Positions 1 to 7,528 of a DNA stretch of 64,000 bases are shown piece by piece. The stretch lies in contig DASSEX010000069.1 of the NCBI GenBank assembly GCA_035695045.1, positions 1 through 64,000 on the forward strand. Reading direction: 5' to 3'. How positions within the stretch are numbered: the stretch's first letter is position 1; each line of letters starts with the position of its first letter. The DNA is from DASSKP01 sp035695045 (lineage in GTDB: Bacteria; Actinomycetota; Actinomycetes; JAFAQI01). Under the pieces are notes generated by a model. The model worked only from the letters and a program-made list of their open reading frames with translations. It ran no database searches and was not told the origin of the DNA. Made by a program: the position numbers and the translations under genes.

Positions 1-2
1 CG

Positions 3-32
3 TACGACTTCTTCAGGCCGCCGGCGCGATGA
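3..32 (+). CDS. Possible C-terminal tail of a gene entering from upstream
   Basis: Only the last nine codons of a reading frame are visible, ending at a TGA at 30-32. This frame has G or C in eight of nine third positions, which fits coding sequence in this genome better than the alternative forward frame ending at 47-49. Nothing can be said about function, and the region may simply be non-coding. If real, the gene converges on the small reverse-strand gene that ends at 51. Confidence 0.2.
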   Translation, partial: YDFFRPPAR

Positions 33-50
33 ACCTGCTTCAGTCCTGAC

Positions 51-263
51 TCACTCCGCGTCCTCGACAAGTCGGTATCGGCTCCGGCCGAGCGAGCCCA
101 GTTCGCTGTAGCAGCGGCCGTGGAAATGCACACCCGGACCGTCGACGATCTCGGTGCTGCCCGAGCTCTGCGCCACGATCCGATGACGTGCTCGGACAAC
201 CTCAGGGTCGGATACGTCGACACGCTCCCGGCAGACCTGGCAGATGCAGAAGTCGCCACCCAT
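51..263 (-). CDS. Small Cys/His-rich hypothetical protein (70 aa), probable zinc-binding fold
   Basis: The 70-residue product begins MGGDFCICQVC and has a Cys-x-Cys-x2-Cys cluster near the N-terminus and a second group, VHFHGRCY, near residues 45-52. Paired Cys and Cys/His knuckles of this kind suggest a small zinc-binding domain. It resembles short uncharacterised actinobacterial proteins with a CxxC motif followed by a DPEVVRA-like stretch. The start is the ATG at 261-263; no strong ribosome-binding site is visible. It sits beside, and points away from, the selenocysteine tRNA gene. I do not recognise a function. Confidence 0.6.
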   Translation of the reverse strand: MGGDFCICQVCRERVDVSDPEVVRARHRIVAQSSGSTEIVDGPGVHFHGRCYSELGSLGRSRYRLVEDAE

Positions 264-365
264 GCGACTGACCGTACTGCCGCGGTCGGCATCGGAGAGC
301 GGCGAGGCGAGCCGGTCTCGTTAGGGTTGCGAGAGGACGGCGTCTGCCCAGCGTGGACGGCTCCT

Positions 366-460
366 GGAGGCGTATCTGTCCTGGTGGGCGGCGCGGTCTT
401 CAAAACCGTTGAGCGGCAGTCACTGTCGCTGGTGGGTTCGATTCCCATCCGCCTCCGCCA
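366..460 (+). tRNA. selC: tRNA-Sec (anticodon TCA, decodes UGA)
   Basis: This 95-nt tRNA carries selenocysteine for insertion at UGA codons. The acceptor strands pair as GGAGGCG (366-372) with CGCCTCC (450-456), and GCCA follows at 457-460, so CCA is encoded. A 6-bp D stem (CTGTCC with GGGCGG), a 5-bp anticodon stem (393-397 with 405-409) and a 7-nt loop put the anticodon TCA at 400-402. A long variable arm has 8 pairs (AGCGGCAG with CTGTCGCT), and the T stem-loop contains GGTTCGATTCC. The acceptor plus T-arm stack is 13 bp, the hallmark of selenocysteine tRNA rather than tRNA-Ser. selA and selB lie 7 kb downstream. A TAGGGT at 321-326 could be its -10 element, but this is weak. Confidence 0.95.
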
Positions 461-499
461 GCGCGGGGCAGCGCGGCGGTCTCCATCACCCCGTTGTGT

Positions 500-575
500 G
501 AGCGAACGTGATCGTTTAGCGCTTCTTGCGGAGCGGTGCATGCTCGGGAGCCGGAGAAGTTGATCACGTTCACTC
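500..575. repeat. Widely spaced inverted repeat after tRNA-Sec
   Basis: Arms at 500-513 (gagcgaacgtgatc) and 562-575 (gatcacgttcactc) are inverted copies with one mismatch in 14, separated by 48 nt. The 461-691 stretch holds no convincing gene. The arms could be a pair of regulator sites or a long-range hairpin after the tRNA. The half-site gatcacg also occurs in the inverted repeat ahead of the giant kinase. Confidence 0.45.
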
Positions 576-671
576 GGTGAAGAGGTGCCGTTGTCTTGGC
601 GGTATATGCGGTCCTCCCGTGAGAGTTATCCCGCAGCTGTCACGAGCCACGCCTGACCCAGCCGACAGACT

Positions 672-698
672 CCGCTGACCAGACTGTGCGGTCAGCGG
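672..698 (-). terminator. Hairpin over the stop codon of the 692-1471 gene
   Basis: A perfect 9-bp stem pairs 672-680 (ccgctgacc) with 690-698 (ggtcagcgg) around a 9-nt loop. The stop codon of the reverse-strand gene lies in the stem. There is no T-tract, as is common for actinobacterial terminators. Confidence 0.5.
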
Positions 699-1471
699 CG
701 CGGGCTCGCGGACGTCAGTCGGAAAGTCGCAGACTCGAAGTAGTCGATGTGCGAACCAAGCACGACCGAGTAGCCGTGGTCACGGATCGTGAGGCGGGCG
801 GGAAGACCAGAGGGCAGCACCCAGACGTCGACAGTCCCGCTGCTGACGGACTTGCCGGTTGCCTCTTGGTTGATCCGTAAGTGCGTCACCCGCACCGTTG
901 CGCCGTCCAGCGTCAACGACTCGCGCCCGACTGCTTGCACGGTCGAGGTCAGTAGGCCGTCACGAGTGCGGCAGCTGACGACGGGATATCCGGTGCAGCT
1001 GTAGTCCTTGACGTCCTGCAGGTAGAGGAACTTGTGCACGTCGGTGTAGTGAACGAGTCGCCAGCCGAGGCCGTCGTGACAGATCTGCCAGTCGGCCCAA
1101 CGCCCGGCAAGTGCATCCCACCGAACGTCCAGGCCGCAGTCGTTGGTCGTCACCGTCAGCGTCGTTCGCGCCGGGTAGTGATGCTTCACTCCGGCGCTGA
1201 TGCGTTCGCCACCAGTGGTGGCGTACACGTAGACACCCGTTGGCGGGCCGGACGACGTCCGGCCGGCACCGGGTGAAGACTTGCGGAACTTGTCGATGAC
1301 CTGGTTCACCGACACAGGCGCGGGCGGCCGGTGCAGCCACCAGGCAACTCCGCCGCCGGCGAGGACGAGGAGTGTGGCGGTCGCGATCAGCCACGGCAAC
1401 GAGCGTCGCCGCCGGTGGCGAAGGACCGTCGGCTCAGCCGTCCGCAGCTCCAGGTCGTGCATCCCTGCCAT
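692..1471 (-). CDS. Hypothetical membrane-anchored protein
   Basis: The predicted product is 259 aa from the ATG at 1471, or 256 aa from the next ATG at 1462. A short basic cytoplasmic segment (RHRRRRS) is followed by one membrane span (around residues 25-45, LIATATLLVLAGGGVAWWL), so the remaining roughly 210 residues should lie outside the membrane. The external part has several Cys residues (CGLDV, CHDG, CTGYPVVSC) that could form disulfides. I do not recognise a family. An in-frame ATG exists further upstream at 1606, but that extension is compositionally odd and would overlap the divergent acyltransferase. A hairpin covers its stop codon. Confidence 0.65.
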   Translation of the reverse strand: MAGMHDLELRTAEPTVLRHRRRRSLPWLIATATLLVLAGGGVAWWLHRPPAPVSVNQVIDKFRKSSPGAGRTSSGPPTGVYVYATTGGERISAGVKHHYPARTTLTVTTNDCGLDVRWDALAGRWADWQICHDGLGWRLVHYTDVHKFLYLQDVKDYSCTGYPVVSCRTRDGLLTSTVQAVGRESLTLDGATVRVTHLRINQEATGKSVSSGTVDVWVLPSGLPARLTIRDHGYSVVLGSHIDYFESATFRLTSASPRR

Positions 1472-1604
1472 CGTTCTGGACCCGCGTCCCGCTGACACGG
1501 GCCGAAAGACCCTTTCCCTCGACATCGCACAGGCGGACAAAGAAGTCGTGAGCGCCAACGCGCACCGCGCGCCGCGGCTCCTCAGCCCCCTCGCGCGACG
1601 GATC

Positions 1605-2453
1605 ATGGACGAGCATTCCGCGCCGTCGATCCCGCGTGACCCGACGCTCGTAGCGGCGTACCTGTCCGTGCTTCACCGGGTGACAGCTCTGTTCACTCCG
1701 GACGTCCGGCACGTCGACAACCTGCCGAAGAACGGGTCCGTGCTCGTGGTGAGCAACCACTCGTGCATGGTCTACATGCCGGACGCCGCGGTCGTGGCGG
1801 AGGCGGTGCTGCAGCGGCGTGGAGTCGCGACACCCAACTACGGACTCGCCTACGACCTCCTGTTCACCGTCCCGTTGATGGGCCCGCTGATCCGTCGTCT
1901 CGGTCTGCTCCCCGCGGACGGAGGGACGGCGCGGCAGGCTCTCGCCGGCGGCGCAGCGGTGCTCGTGTTTCCCGGCGGCGACCATGACGCGTGCCGCCCA
2001 TGGTCGGAGCGGGACCGCATCGCGTTCGGCACGCACCGCGGGTTCGTGCGCCTCGCTCTCGAGTCCCGGGTTCCGGTTGTGCCGGTCGTCGCGCACGGCG
2101 CGCATCACGGGATGGTCGTTCTTGCTCGAGGTGAGCCGTTTGCGCGTGCTCTTCATCTCGACGGGGTCCGGGTGAACGTGTTCCCGCTGCTTCTCGGACC
2201 GCTCGGCGTGATCCCGGTCGTCCCGCCGCCGCCACTACCGACGAGGATCACGGTCGAGTTCCTGCCAGCTCTCGACTGGAGCCGCTATCCCGCGGGGTCC
2301 GCGGATGACGCAGACGTCGTCGAGGCGTGTTACGAGCAGATCGTCACGATGATGCAGGCGACGCTCGACCGCCTCGCTGCCGAATGCCCACATCCGGTGC
2401 GAACCGGACTCACCGGCCTGGCCGGAAAACTCGTGCGTGCCGGGCGCCGTTAG
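1605..2453 (+). CDS. Lysophospholipid acyltransferase family protein (PlsC/LPLAT-like)
   Basis: The 282-aa product is predicted to transfer an acyl chain to a lipid or glycerol acceptor at the membrane. It carries the acyltransferase block VVSNHSCMVYMPD (about residues 48-60), matching the His...Pro-Asp arrangement of LPLAT subfamilies related to diacylglycerol acyltransferases rather than the classic HX4D of PlsC. A second block, VLVFPGGDHDACRPW, matches the FPEG-like acceptor-binding region, and VPVVPVVAHGAHH the following strand. The ATG at 1605 is preferred; an in-frame GTG at 1548 would add 19 residues. It is divergent from the 692-1471 membrane protein. The substrate cannot be predicted. 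Confidence 0.8.
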   Translation: MDEHSAPSIPRDPTLVAAYLSVLHRVTALFTPDVRHVDNLPKNGSVLVVSNHSCMVYMPDAAVVAEAVLQRRGVATPNYGLAYDLLFTVPLMGPLIRRLGLLPADGGTARQALAGGAAVLVFPGGDHDACRPWSERDRIAFGTHRGFVRLALESRVPVVPVVAHGAHHGMVVLARGEPFARALHLDGVRVNVFPLLLGPLGVIPVVPPPPLPTRITVEFLPALDWSRYPAGSADDADVVEACYEQIVTMMQATLDRLAAECPHPVRTGLTGLAGKLVRAGRR

Positions 2454-2532
2454 CGGGTACACAGGATCCGATTGATGGTCGGGCGGCGCGACTGGGATAT
2501 TGCGCCTGAACAGAACCGTGCGGGGTGCAGCG

Positions 2533-3018
2533 ATGGCCGGAACGACGCCATCCGACGAGCAAAGGGCTTCGATGGCGGACGAGCGCGACCGGATCGCGGA
2601 CGAACGTGACCGCATCGCTGACCAGCGTGATCGCATTGCGGACGAAAGGGACCGCCTTGCGGACGAGCGCGACCAGGCGGCATCTGCCCAGGACGCGCAG
2701 ATCCGGCACCTGGTCGACGCAGCCGACAAGCGCGACCTGCTGGCCGAGCAGCGCGACCGCGTGGCGGAGCAACGCGACCCGGACACGAGCCACGTGCAGT
2801 CGGCCATCGACCGGCTGCACGCCGGCCGGGACCGCGACGCTTCGGCGTCGGACCGTGCCGTCTTCGTCGACCGCACCGGTGCCGGCGCCGTCGGACGCGG
2901 CGAGTCCTCCGACGACCGCTTCGAATCGGCCGTCGACCGGCTCGCGGCGGAGCAGGACCGCGAGGCTGCCCGGCAATCGCGTGAGGCTGCGCGCGAGGAG
3001 CGGCAGGGCCGCGCCTGA
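2533..3018 (+). CDS. Heptad-repeat coiled-coil protein (ADERDRI repeats)
   Basis: The predicted 161-aa protein is highly charged and has no membrane span or signal peptide. After a short N-terminus it carries five consecutive seven-residue units of the type ADERDRI (residues 15-49). Looser copies follow (DKRDLL, EQRDRV, EQRD), and the tail is rich in Arg, Glu and Ala. Such Arg-Asp heptads occur as linkers in some actinobacterial sensor and diguanylate cyclase proteins, but no catalytic domain is present here. The start is ATG 2533; a TTG at 2500 would add 11 residues. A DUF1905 gene follows 17 nt later. Function unknown. Confidence 0.7.
   Translation: MAGTTPSDEQRASMADERDRIADERDRIADQRDRIADERDRLADERDQAASAQDAQIRHLVDAADKRDLLAEQRDRVAEQRDPDTSHVQSAIDRLHAGRDRDASASDRAVFVDRTGAGAVGRGESSDDRFESAVDRLAAEQDREAARQSREAAREERQGRA
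2575..2679 (+). repeat. 21-nt tandem repeat encoding the ADERDRI heptads
   Basis: Five 21-nt units encode five successive heptads of the coiled-coil protein. The units differ mostly at synonymous sites (for example gaccggatcgcg, gaccgcatcgct, gatcgcattgcg), so the repeat is old and kept at protein level, or is diverging after expansion. Confidence 0.7.
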
Positions 3019-3035
3019 GTCGCGACCGAGCAGCC

Positions 3036-3323
3036 ATGCGACTGGAGTTCAGCGGAGAGCTGTGGTGGTGGAAGGGCCCGTCGCCCTGGCACTTCATCAC
3101 CGTCCCGGAGGACGACTCCGGTGCGATCGACGACGTGTCAGACGTGGCGAGCTACGGATGGGGCTGCATCCCCGTGAAGGCGCGCATCGGCGACACCGAC
3201 TGGACGACGTCGCTGATCCCGAAGGACGGGCGTTACCTCGTCCCGGTCAAGGCAGCCGTGCGCAAGGCCGAGCGCCTCGAGCTCGGTGACACGGCGCACG
3301 TGCGGCTCCTGATCGACGTCTGA
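3036..3323 (+). CDS. DUF1905 domain-containing protein
   Basis: The 95-aa product matches the DUF1905 family nearly end to end. Features seen are the opening FSGELWWWKGPSPWHFITVP, the central GWGCIPVKARIG, and the closing LPVKAAVRKAERLELGD-type block (here LVPVKAAVRKAERLELGD). DUF1905 proteins are small, cytoplasmic beta-rich proteins of unknown biochemical role. It lies 17 nt after the heptad-repeat gene in the same direction and is probably co-transcribed with it. The next gene converges and ends 4 nt after this stop. Confidence 0.88.
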   Translation: MRLEFSGELWWWKGPSPWHFITVPEDDSGAIDDVSDVASYGWGCIPVKARIGDTDWTTSLIPKDGRYLVPVKAAVRKAERLELGDTAHVRLLIDV

Positions 3324-3327
3324 GCTC

Positions 3328-3846
3328 TCAGCGTTGCGGCTCGTCGATCGGGCCGTCCCACGGTTGCGGCGGCTGCCCGGCGACCTGGCGGCGGAACTCC
3401 TCCAGATACCACTTCGCGAACCGCTTCTGCACGTCGCTGCGGCTCAGTGTGAGCATCTGCTCGCTGCGGCAGAACTCGTCCGCCTCGGCCATCATCCGTT
3501 CGAGCGCGTCTGCCGCGTCGACGACGTGTGCCGGCACCTGGTAGGTCAGGTCGATGGTGTCGTCGCCACGGGCGATCGCCTCGTCGACCAGCGCGTCCGG
3601 CCGATCGGAGGCGCGACCATAACGTGTGCCGAGGGTGTCGATCATCTCGAGCATCCGCGCCGGCACGGACTCGCGGTTCTCGAGCGACACGGCGAGCACG
3701 GCGAACTCGTGCATCAGCTCGTCGTGGTGCTGCCGGCCGGACGCGAGCAGGCGCACCGGCATGTTGATGAGCCGTACCTCGTGCATGGGCTCGTCGCCCG
3801 TGGAGTCGTCGTACCGGCCGAGCGGGGACGGCTGCGCGCCGGTCAC
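3328..3846 (-). CDS. Hypothetical protein coupled to the RsbW-like ATPase
   Basis: The 172-aa product starts at a GTG (3846-3844) that overlaps the ATPase stop codon as GTGA, so the two genes are almost certainly translated together. It is predicted to be cytoplasmic and largely helical (MHEVRLINMPVRLLASGRQ; ADALERMMAEADEFCRSEQ), ending in a Pro-rich tail. I know this kind of protein only as a companion of anti-sigma-type ATPases in actinobacteria; no biochemical role is established. The pairing suggests it modulates or scaffolds the ATPase in a partner-switching pathway. Confidence 0.75.
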   Translation of the reverse strand: MTGAQPSPLGRYDDSTGDEPMHEVRLINMPVRLLASGRQHHDELMHEFAVLAVSLENRESVPARMLEMIDTLGTRYGRASDRPDALVDEAIARGDDTIDLTYQVPAHVVDAADALERMMAEADEFCRSEQMLTLSRSDVQKRFAKWYLEEFRRQVAGQPPQPWDGPIDEPQR

Positions 3847-4277
3847 GGGTGGAGCCCCTTCGCCCACTCGCTGCCGGTGTACGCCGCCCAGGGATCGACA
3901 GCCTCCGACAACGAGAAGCGCACGGTCTTGCCGTCGCTGTGCAAGGTGACGTCCCACGACGCCGCGAGCTGCTCGAGGAGCTCGACGCCGCGTCCGGTTG
4001 TCGCTTCGTCGAGCTGCAGGCGGCGCACCGGGGCCCGACGGGATCCGTCGCTCACCTCGACAACGACGCCCTCGTCGTGCCGGGCGATGCTGACCTCGAC
4101 ATCGGTCCGGGCGTGCAGCACGGAGTTGGTCACGACCTCGCTCGTGAGCAGGGCTGCCGTGTCCCGGAGTGCGTCGAGTCCCCAGTCGGAGAGCGCGGAC
4201 AGCACGAAGCGGCGTGCCTGCGTCGTCGATCGCGCTGTCGGTGGCAGCCTGATCGACCGCCCCGCCTGCTCCGCCAT
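3843..4277 (-). CDS. ATP-binding protein, RsbW/SpoIIAB-type anti-sigma regulatory kinase
   Basis: This 144-aa protein has the GHKL (histidine-kinase-like) ATPase fold used by anti-sigma factors that phosphorylate STAS antagonists. The N-box is visible as LLTSEVVTNSVLHA (about residues 43-56), followed by VVVEVSDGS (G1 region) and TTGRGVELLEQLAASW (G2 lid). No other domain is present, so it is the stand-alone regulator type. It is coupled to a helical hypothetical gene. A STAS protein at 16609-16986 and an RsbP-type phosphatase at 45608-46804 are possible partners in the same window, although there is no direct link. Confidence 0.85.
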   Translation of the reverse strand: MAEQAGRSIRLPPTARSTTQARRFVLSALSDWGLDALRDTAALLTSEVVTNSVLHARTDVEVSIARHDEGVVVEVSDGSRRAPVRRLQLDEATTGRGVELLEQLAASWDVTLHSDGKTVRFSLSEAVDPWAAYTGSEWAKGLHP

Positions 4278-4386
4278 ACCAAGCCCCCGTGTCTTGAGAG
4301 TCGGTGGGCGACAACCGTACGCGCCCCCAGTTGTTCGCAGGACAGCAGATCAAGGTTCGACATCGATATCCACCGACGCGCCGAAG

Positions 4387-5493
4387 TCAGCCCAGTTCCA
4401 TCGTCCGGAGTGCCTCGTCCATCCCGTTTTGCCAGGCATCGCGGCGCTTTGTGTCCGGTGGCGGATCACGGTTTTCCTCGAGCTGGTTCAGTACGACGCC
4501 GACCAGGAGCGACGGCTCTGTCGAGGCGACCACCGCCTCACCGCACTCGAGCTCGTGCTGCAGGTTCTCGCGACCGTGGCCGGCGATCACGTCGAGCAGC
4601 ACGAGCCGACGGCCGACGACGCGCGCTTCTGCGCACGTGTCACCCGCAGTCGTGACGACGATGTTCGCTGCCGCCATCAGCTCGACGACCCGGTCGGTGA
4701 AGCCGAAGGCCCGCACCCGGCCGTCGCCGTCGGCGAGCGCCCGCAGCTCGTTCTCGGCGCGCCGGTTGCGGCCGGCGACGGCCAGGGTGTGCACGCCGGC
4801 CGAGGCCAACACGCGCGCCGTCTCGGCGAGCGGACCGAGCCCCCAGCCGCCCGCCATGAGGAGCACGCACGGTGCTTCGGCGGGAAGCTGCAACGATGCC
4901 CGCGCCTCGGCTCGGGACGGTGCGTCGTAGAAGGCCGACCGCACCGGCGGCGGCGCGACGACGACGGTCGCCGACGGGTCGAACCGCCGGACGAATGCCG
5001 CGGACGCCGCCGACTTCACGAGGTAGCAGTCGGTCCCGGGATGGACCCACAGCCGGTGCGGGTCGACGTCGCTGCACACGGTCAGCGTCCGCACGTCAGC
5101 CAGCTCCTGGCGCAGCCGGCTCATCGCGGATGCCGCCGTCGCGAAGACGCTGACGGCCAGTGCAGGCTGCGCCGTTCGCAACACCGGTCGCAGCCGCGGG
5201 ACGATCTGGCCCACCGCGCGCGCGTCGAGCCAGCTCGCCACCGACGTGCCCTGTCGAAGGGCGGCGAAGTGCAGTGCGTCGAAGGCGCCGGGCGTCGACA
5301 GCAGCCCCCGGAACACCCGCTCGCCAAGGCGGTGGCCGACGCCGCCGAGGAGCGCCATCACGTCCGCGCTCTCCGTCGTCCACCCGCGCGCGGACAGGTC
5401 CTCCGACACGGCCCCGGCCAGGGCTTCGTGACCCATGCCGATGGATCCCGGCAGCACCACGGCGTGCCGTCGAAGAGGCGTGGATGTCCCCAC
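4387..5493 (-). CDS. Glycosyltransferase, MGDG synthase/GT28-like
   Basis: The 368-aa product resembles monogalactosyldiacylglycerol synthase and processive diacylglycerol glucosyltransferases, which add sugars to membrane lipids. The N-terminal half starts with GSIGMGHEALAGAVSEDL, the MGDG-synthase G-x-G-H loop that contacts the lipid acceptor. The C-terminal half has a GT28/GT-B nucleotide-sugar site (LLMAGGWGLGPLAET; later VTTAGDTCAEARVVGRRLVL). The start is GTG 5493, with a TAGCGT nine nt upstream on the reverse strand as a possible -10. It is divergent from cobA/cysG with only 51 nt between starts. The lipid product is unknown. Confidence 0.8.
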   Translation of the reverse strand: MGTSTPLRRHAVVLPGSIGMGHEALAGAVSEDLSARGWTTESADVMALLGGVGHRLGERVFRGLLSTPGAFDALHFAALRQGTSVASWLDARAVGQIVPRLRPVLRTAQPALAVSVFATAASAMSRLRQELADVRTLTVCSDVDPHRLWVHPGTDCYLVKSAASAAFVRRFDPSATVVVAPPPVRSAFYDAPSRAEARASLQLPAEAPCVLLMAGGWGLGPLAETARVLASAGVHTLAVAGRNRRAENELRALADGDGRVRAFGFTDRVVELMAAANIVVTTAGDTCAEARVVGRRLVLLDVIAGHGRENLQHELECGEAVVASTEPSLLVGVVLNQLEENRDPPPDTKRRDAWQNGMDEALRTMELG

Positions 5494-5544
5494 GAGCGAT
5501 CGACGCTACCCGCAGCTCGACGGCCGGCCTGCGAGCATTGCGGT

Positions 5545-6744
5545 GTGCGCTATCCACTCTTCCTCGATCTGCGCGGCCGCCGCGTCGTCGTGGTCGGCGG
5601 TGGCGCCGTCGGCGGCCGCCGGGCCGCGGCGCTGCTGGAGGCGGGCGCAGAGGTCGTTGTCGTCGATCCGGATCCGTCCGAGGATCTCGGCGATGCCGAC
5701 GTCGTACGACGTCCTTTCGTCGCCGACGACCTCGACGGATGTGCGCTCGCCTTCGCCTGCACCGGCGACTCGTCGGTCAATGCCGCCGTTGCGGCGGCTG
5801 CGGCCGACCGCGGCATCTGGTGTGTCCGCGCCGACGATGCGGATGCGTCCGCTGCCTGGACGGCGGCACGGGCCGAGGTCGACGGTGTGCACGTCGCGGT
5901 CAGCGCCTCGGGCGACCCGCGACGCGCAACGGCGGTGCGGGACGGAATTCGTCGAGGCCTCCAGTCCGGCGACCTCACCTCCCGACGGGCCCGACGGGGC
6001 GACGGAAGGGTCACACTCGTCGGCGGTGGGCCGGGAGACCCCGGGCTGCTGACCCTGGCGGGGTACCGCGCGCTGCTGGACGCGGATGTCGTCGTCGCTG
6101 ACCGGCTCGGGCCGACGGACCTCGCGATGTCGCTGCCCGGCGACGTCGAGGTCGTCGATGTCGGCAAGGACCCGCGCGGTCACGCGGCCTCGCAGGACGA
6201 CATCAACGCGTTGTTGGTGCAACGCGCGCTGGCCGGAGACCACGTCGTGCGCCTCAAGGGCGGCGACCCGTTCGTCCTCGGGCGGGGCGCCGAGGAGGTC
6301 GCCGCCTGCCTGGACGCCGGCGTGAAGGTGGACGTGATCCCGGGCGTGAGCAGTGTGACGTCGGCAGCGACGCTCGCGGGCATCCCGCTGACACGCCGAG
6401 GGACGGCGCAACACTTCACCGTGGCCAGCGGTCATGTGCCGCCGGACGACGAGCGGTCGACCGTCGACTGGGACCTGCTGGCGCGCGACACCGGCACCCT
6501 CCTGCTGTTGATGGCGGTCGCCAACCTCGGCCCCATCGCGGCGTCGCTCGTCGCAGGCGGCCGGGCCGGCCACACACCGGTCGCCGTCGTGGAGAACGCC
6601 TCGATGCCGCACCAGCGGGTGGTGCGCGGGACGCTCGCCGACATCGCCGACGTCGCCGCCCGGTCGGACGTCGTACCCCCGGCGGTGGTCGTCGTCGGCG
6701 ACGTCGTCAGTGATCTACCGGATGCAGCCGGCGGACGACCTTGA
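5545..6744 (+). CDS. cysG: Siroheme synthase-like fusion: precorrin-2 dehydrogenase plus uroporphyrinogen-III C-methyltransferase
   Basis: The 399-aa protein combines two steps of siroheme (and early cobalamin) synthesis. Residues 1-150 form a Rossmann NAD-binding domain (RVVVVGGGAVGGRRAA) for oxidation of precorrin-2. From about residue 155 comes the SAM-dependent methyltransferase (VTLVGGGPGDPGLLT; KGGDPFVLGRGAEE; IPGVSSVTSAATLAGIPLTRRG), which methylates uroporphyrinogen III at C2 and C7. It is shorter than E. coli CysG (about 457 aa), mainly in the linker between domains. The start GTG 5545 fits family alignments. Its 3' end overlaps the convergent SDR gene by 38 nt. Siroheme would serve sulfite or nitrite reductase elsewhere. 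Confidence 0.9.
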   Translation: MRYPLFLDLRGRRVVVVGGGAVGGRRAAALLEAGAEVVVVDPDPSEDLGDADVVRRPFVADDLDGCALAFACTGDSSVNAAVAAAAADRGIWCVRADDADASAAWTAARAEVDGVHVAVSASGDPRRATAVRDGIRRGLQSGDLTSRRARRGDGRVTLVGGGPGDPGLLTLAGYRALLDADVVVADRLGPTDLAMSLPGDVEVVDVGKDPRGHAASQDDINALLVQRALAGDHVVRLKGGDPFVLGRGAEEVAACLDAGVKVDVIPGVSSVTSAATLAGIPLTRRGTAQHFTVASGHVPPDDERSTVDWDLLARDTGTLLLLMAVANLGPIAASLVAGGRAGHTPVAVVENASMPHQRVVRGTLADIADVAARSDVVPPAVVVVGDVVSDLPDAAGGRP

Positions 6745-7492
6745 GCATCAGCCCGCGAGGGGCCAGTCGCGTCGACTGAGCGCCGATCTTGTTGTGCACG
6801 CCCGGGATCACGATGAGGCGTCCGCGTTGCATGCCGGCGAAGGCAGCCTCCGCGACCGTCCGCGCCGACATCGACAGCGGCCCCTTGGTCAGCGGCACGT
6901 CCTCGACCCCCGCGACCTGCTGGAACTCCGTCGTGGTCACGCCCGGACAGAGACAGGTCACCGTCACACCGGTGCCGCGCGTCTCCTCGGCGAGCGCCTG
7001 CGAGAACGACAGCACGTAGGCCTTGGTCGCGTAGTAGACGGCCATGAACGGCCCGGGCTGGAAGGCAGCCGTCGAACCGACGTTGAGGATGCGCCCGCGA
7101 CCGCGCGCGACCATCCCGGGAAGCACCACCCGGGTCAGGTCGGTGAGTGCAGTGACGTTGACGGCCAGCATGCGCAGCTCGTCCTCGCGCGGCCGTTCGG
7201 CGAACGCGCCGTGGCCGCCGAAGCCGGCGTTGTTCACGAGCACGTCGACAGGACGGTCGGGGCCGATCGCGGCCATCACCTGGTCGGCGGCATCGGGCTG
7301 TGAGAGGTCGACGGCGGCGACGATGCTCTCGGCGCCATGCCGCTGCTGCAGCTCGTCCGCGAGGGTCTTCAGCTCGGCCTCGCGCCGGGCGACCAGCACC
7401 AGGTCGTGGCCTTCGCGGGCCAGGATGTCGGCGAGCTCGCGGCCGATGCCGGCCGAGGCTCCCGTGACGACCGCGAGCGGACGTCCCGCCAT
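6707..7492 (-). CDS. SDR family oxidoreductase
   Basis: This 261-aa short-chain dehydrogenase has the N-terminal NAD(P) loop VVTGASAGIGREL (residues 8-20), the NNAG motif (VLVNNAGFGG), the catalytic Ser in LNVGSTAAF, and YYATKAY with the Tyr-x3-Lys pair. LVARRE after the second strand suggests NADP preference. The substrate is unknown. ATG 7492 is preceded by a strong ribosome-binding site (AGGAGGTG). The gene ends inside cobA/cysG on the opposite strand and starts 37 nt from the divergent selA. Confidence 0.9.
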   Translation of the reverse strand: MAGRPLAVVTGASAGIGRELADILAREGHDLVLVARREAELKTLADELQQRHGAESIVAAVDLSQPDAADQVMAAIGPDRPVDVLVNNAGFGGHGAFAERPREDELRMLAVNVTALTDLTRVVLPGMVARGRGRILNVGSTAAFQPGPFMAVYYATKAYVLSFSQALAEETRGTGVTVTCLCPGVTTTEFQQVAGVEDVPLTKGPLSMSARTVAEAAFAGMQRGRLIVIPGVHNKIGAQSTRLAPRGLMLKVVRRLHPVDH

Positions 7493-7516
7493 CGCAACCA
7501 CCTCCTCGGCCGAGCC

Positions 7517-7522
7517 TAGGCT
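7517..7522 (+). promoter_or_regulatory. Leaderless -10 element of selA (TAGGCT)
   Basis: TAGGCT lies exactly 6 nt before the GTG start of selA, and there is no ribosome-binding site. This spacing puts the transcript start at or next to the start codon. Confidence 0.55.
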
Positions 7523-7528
7523 GAAGCC

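Noticed and set aside
3334..5544. A long forward extension of the siroheme synthase gene back to 3334
   Set aside because: The upstream part is antisense to three well-supported reverse-strand genes and has no recognisable domain. The family start is the GTG at 5545.
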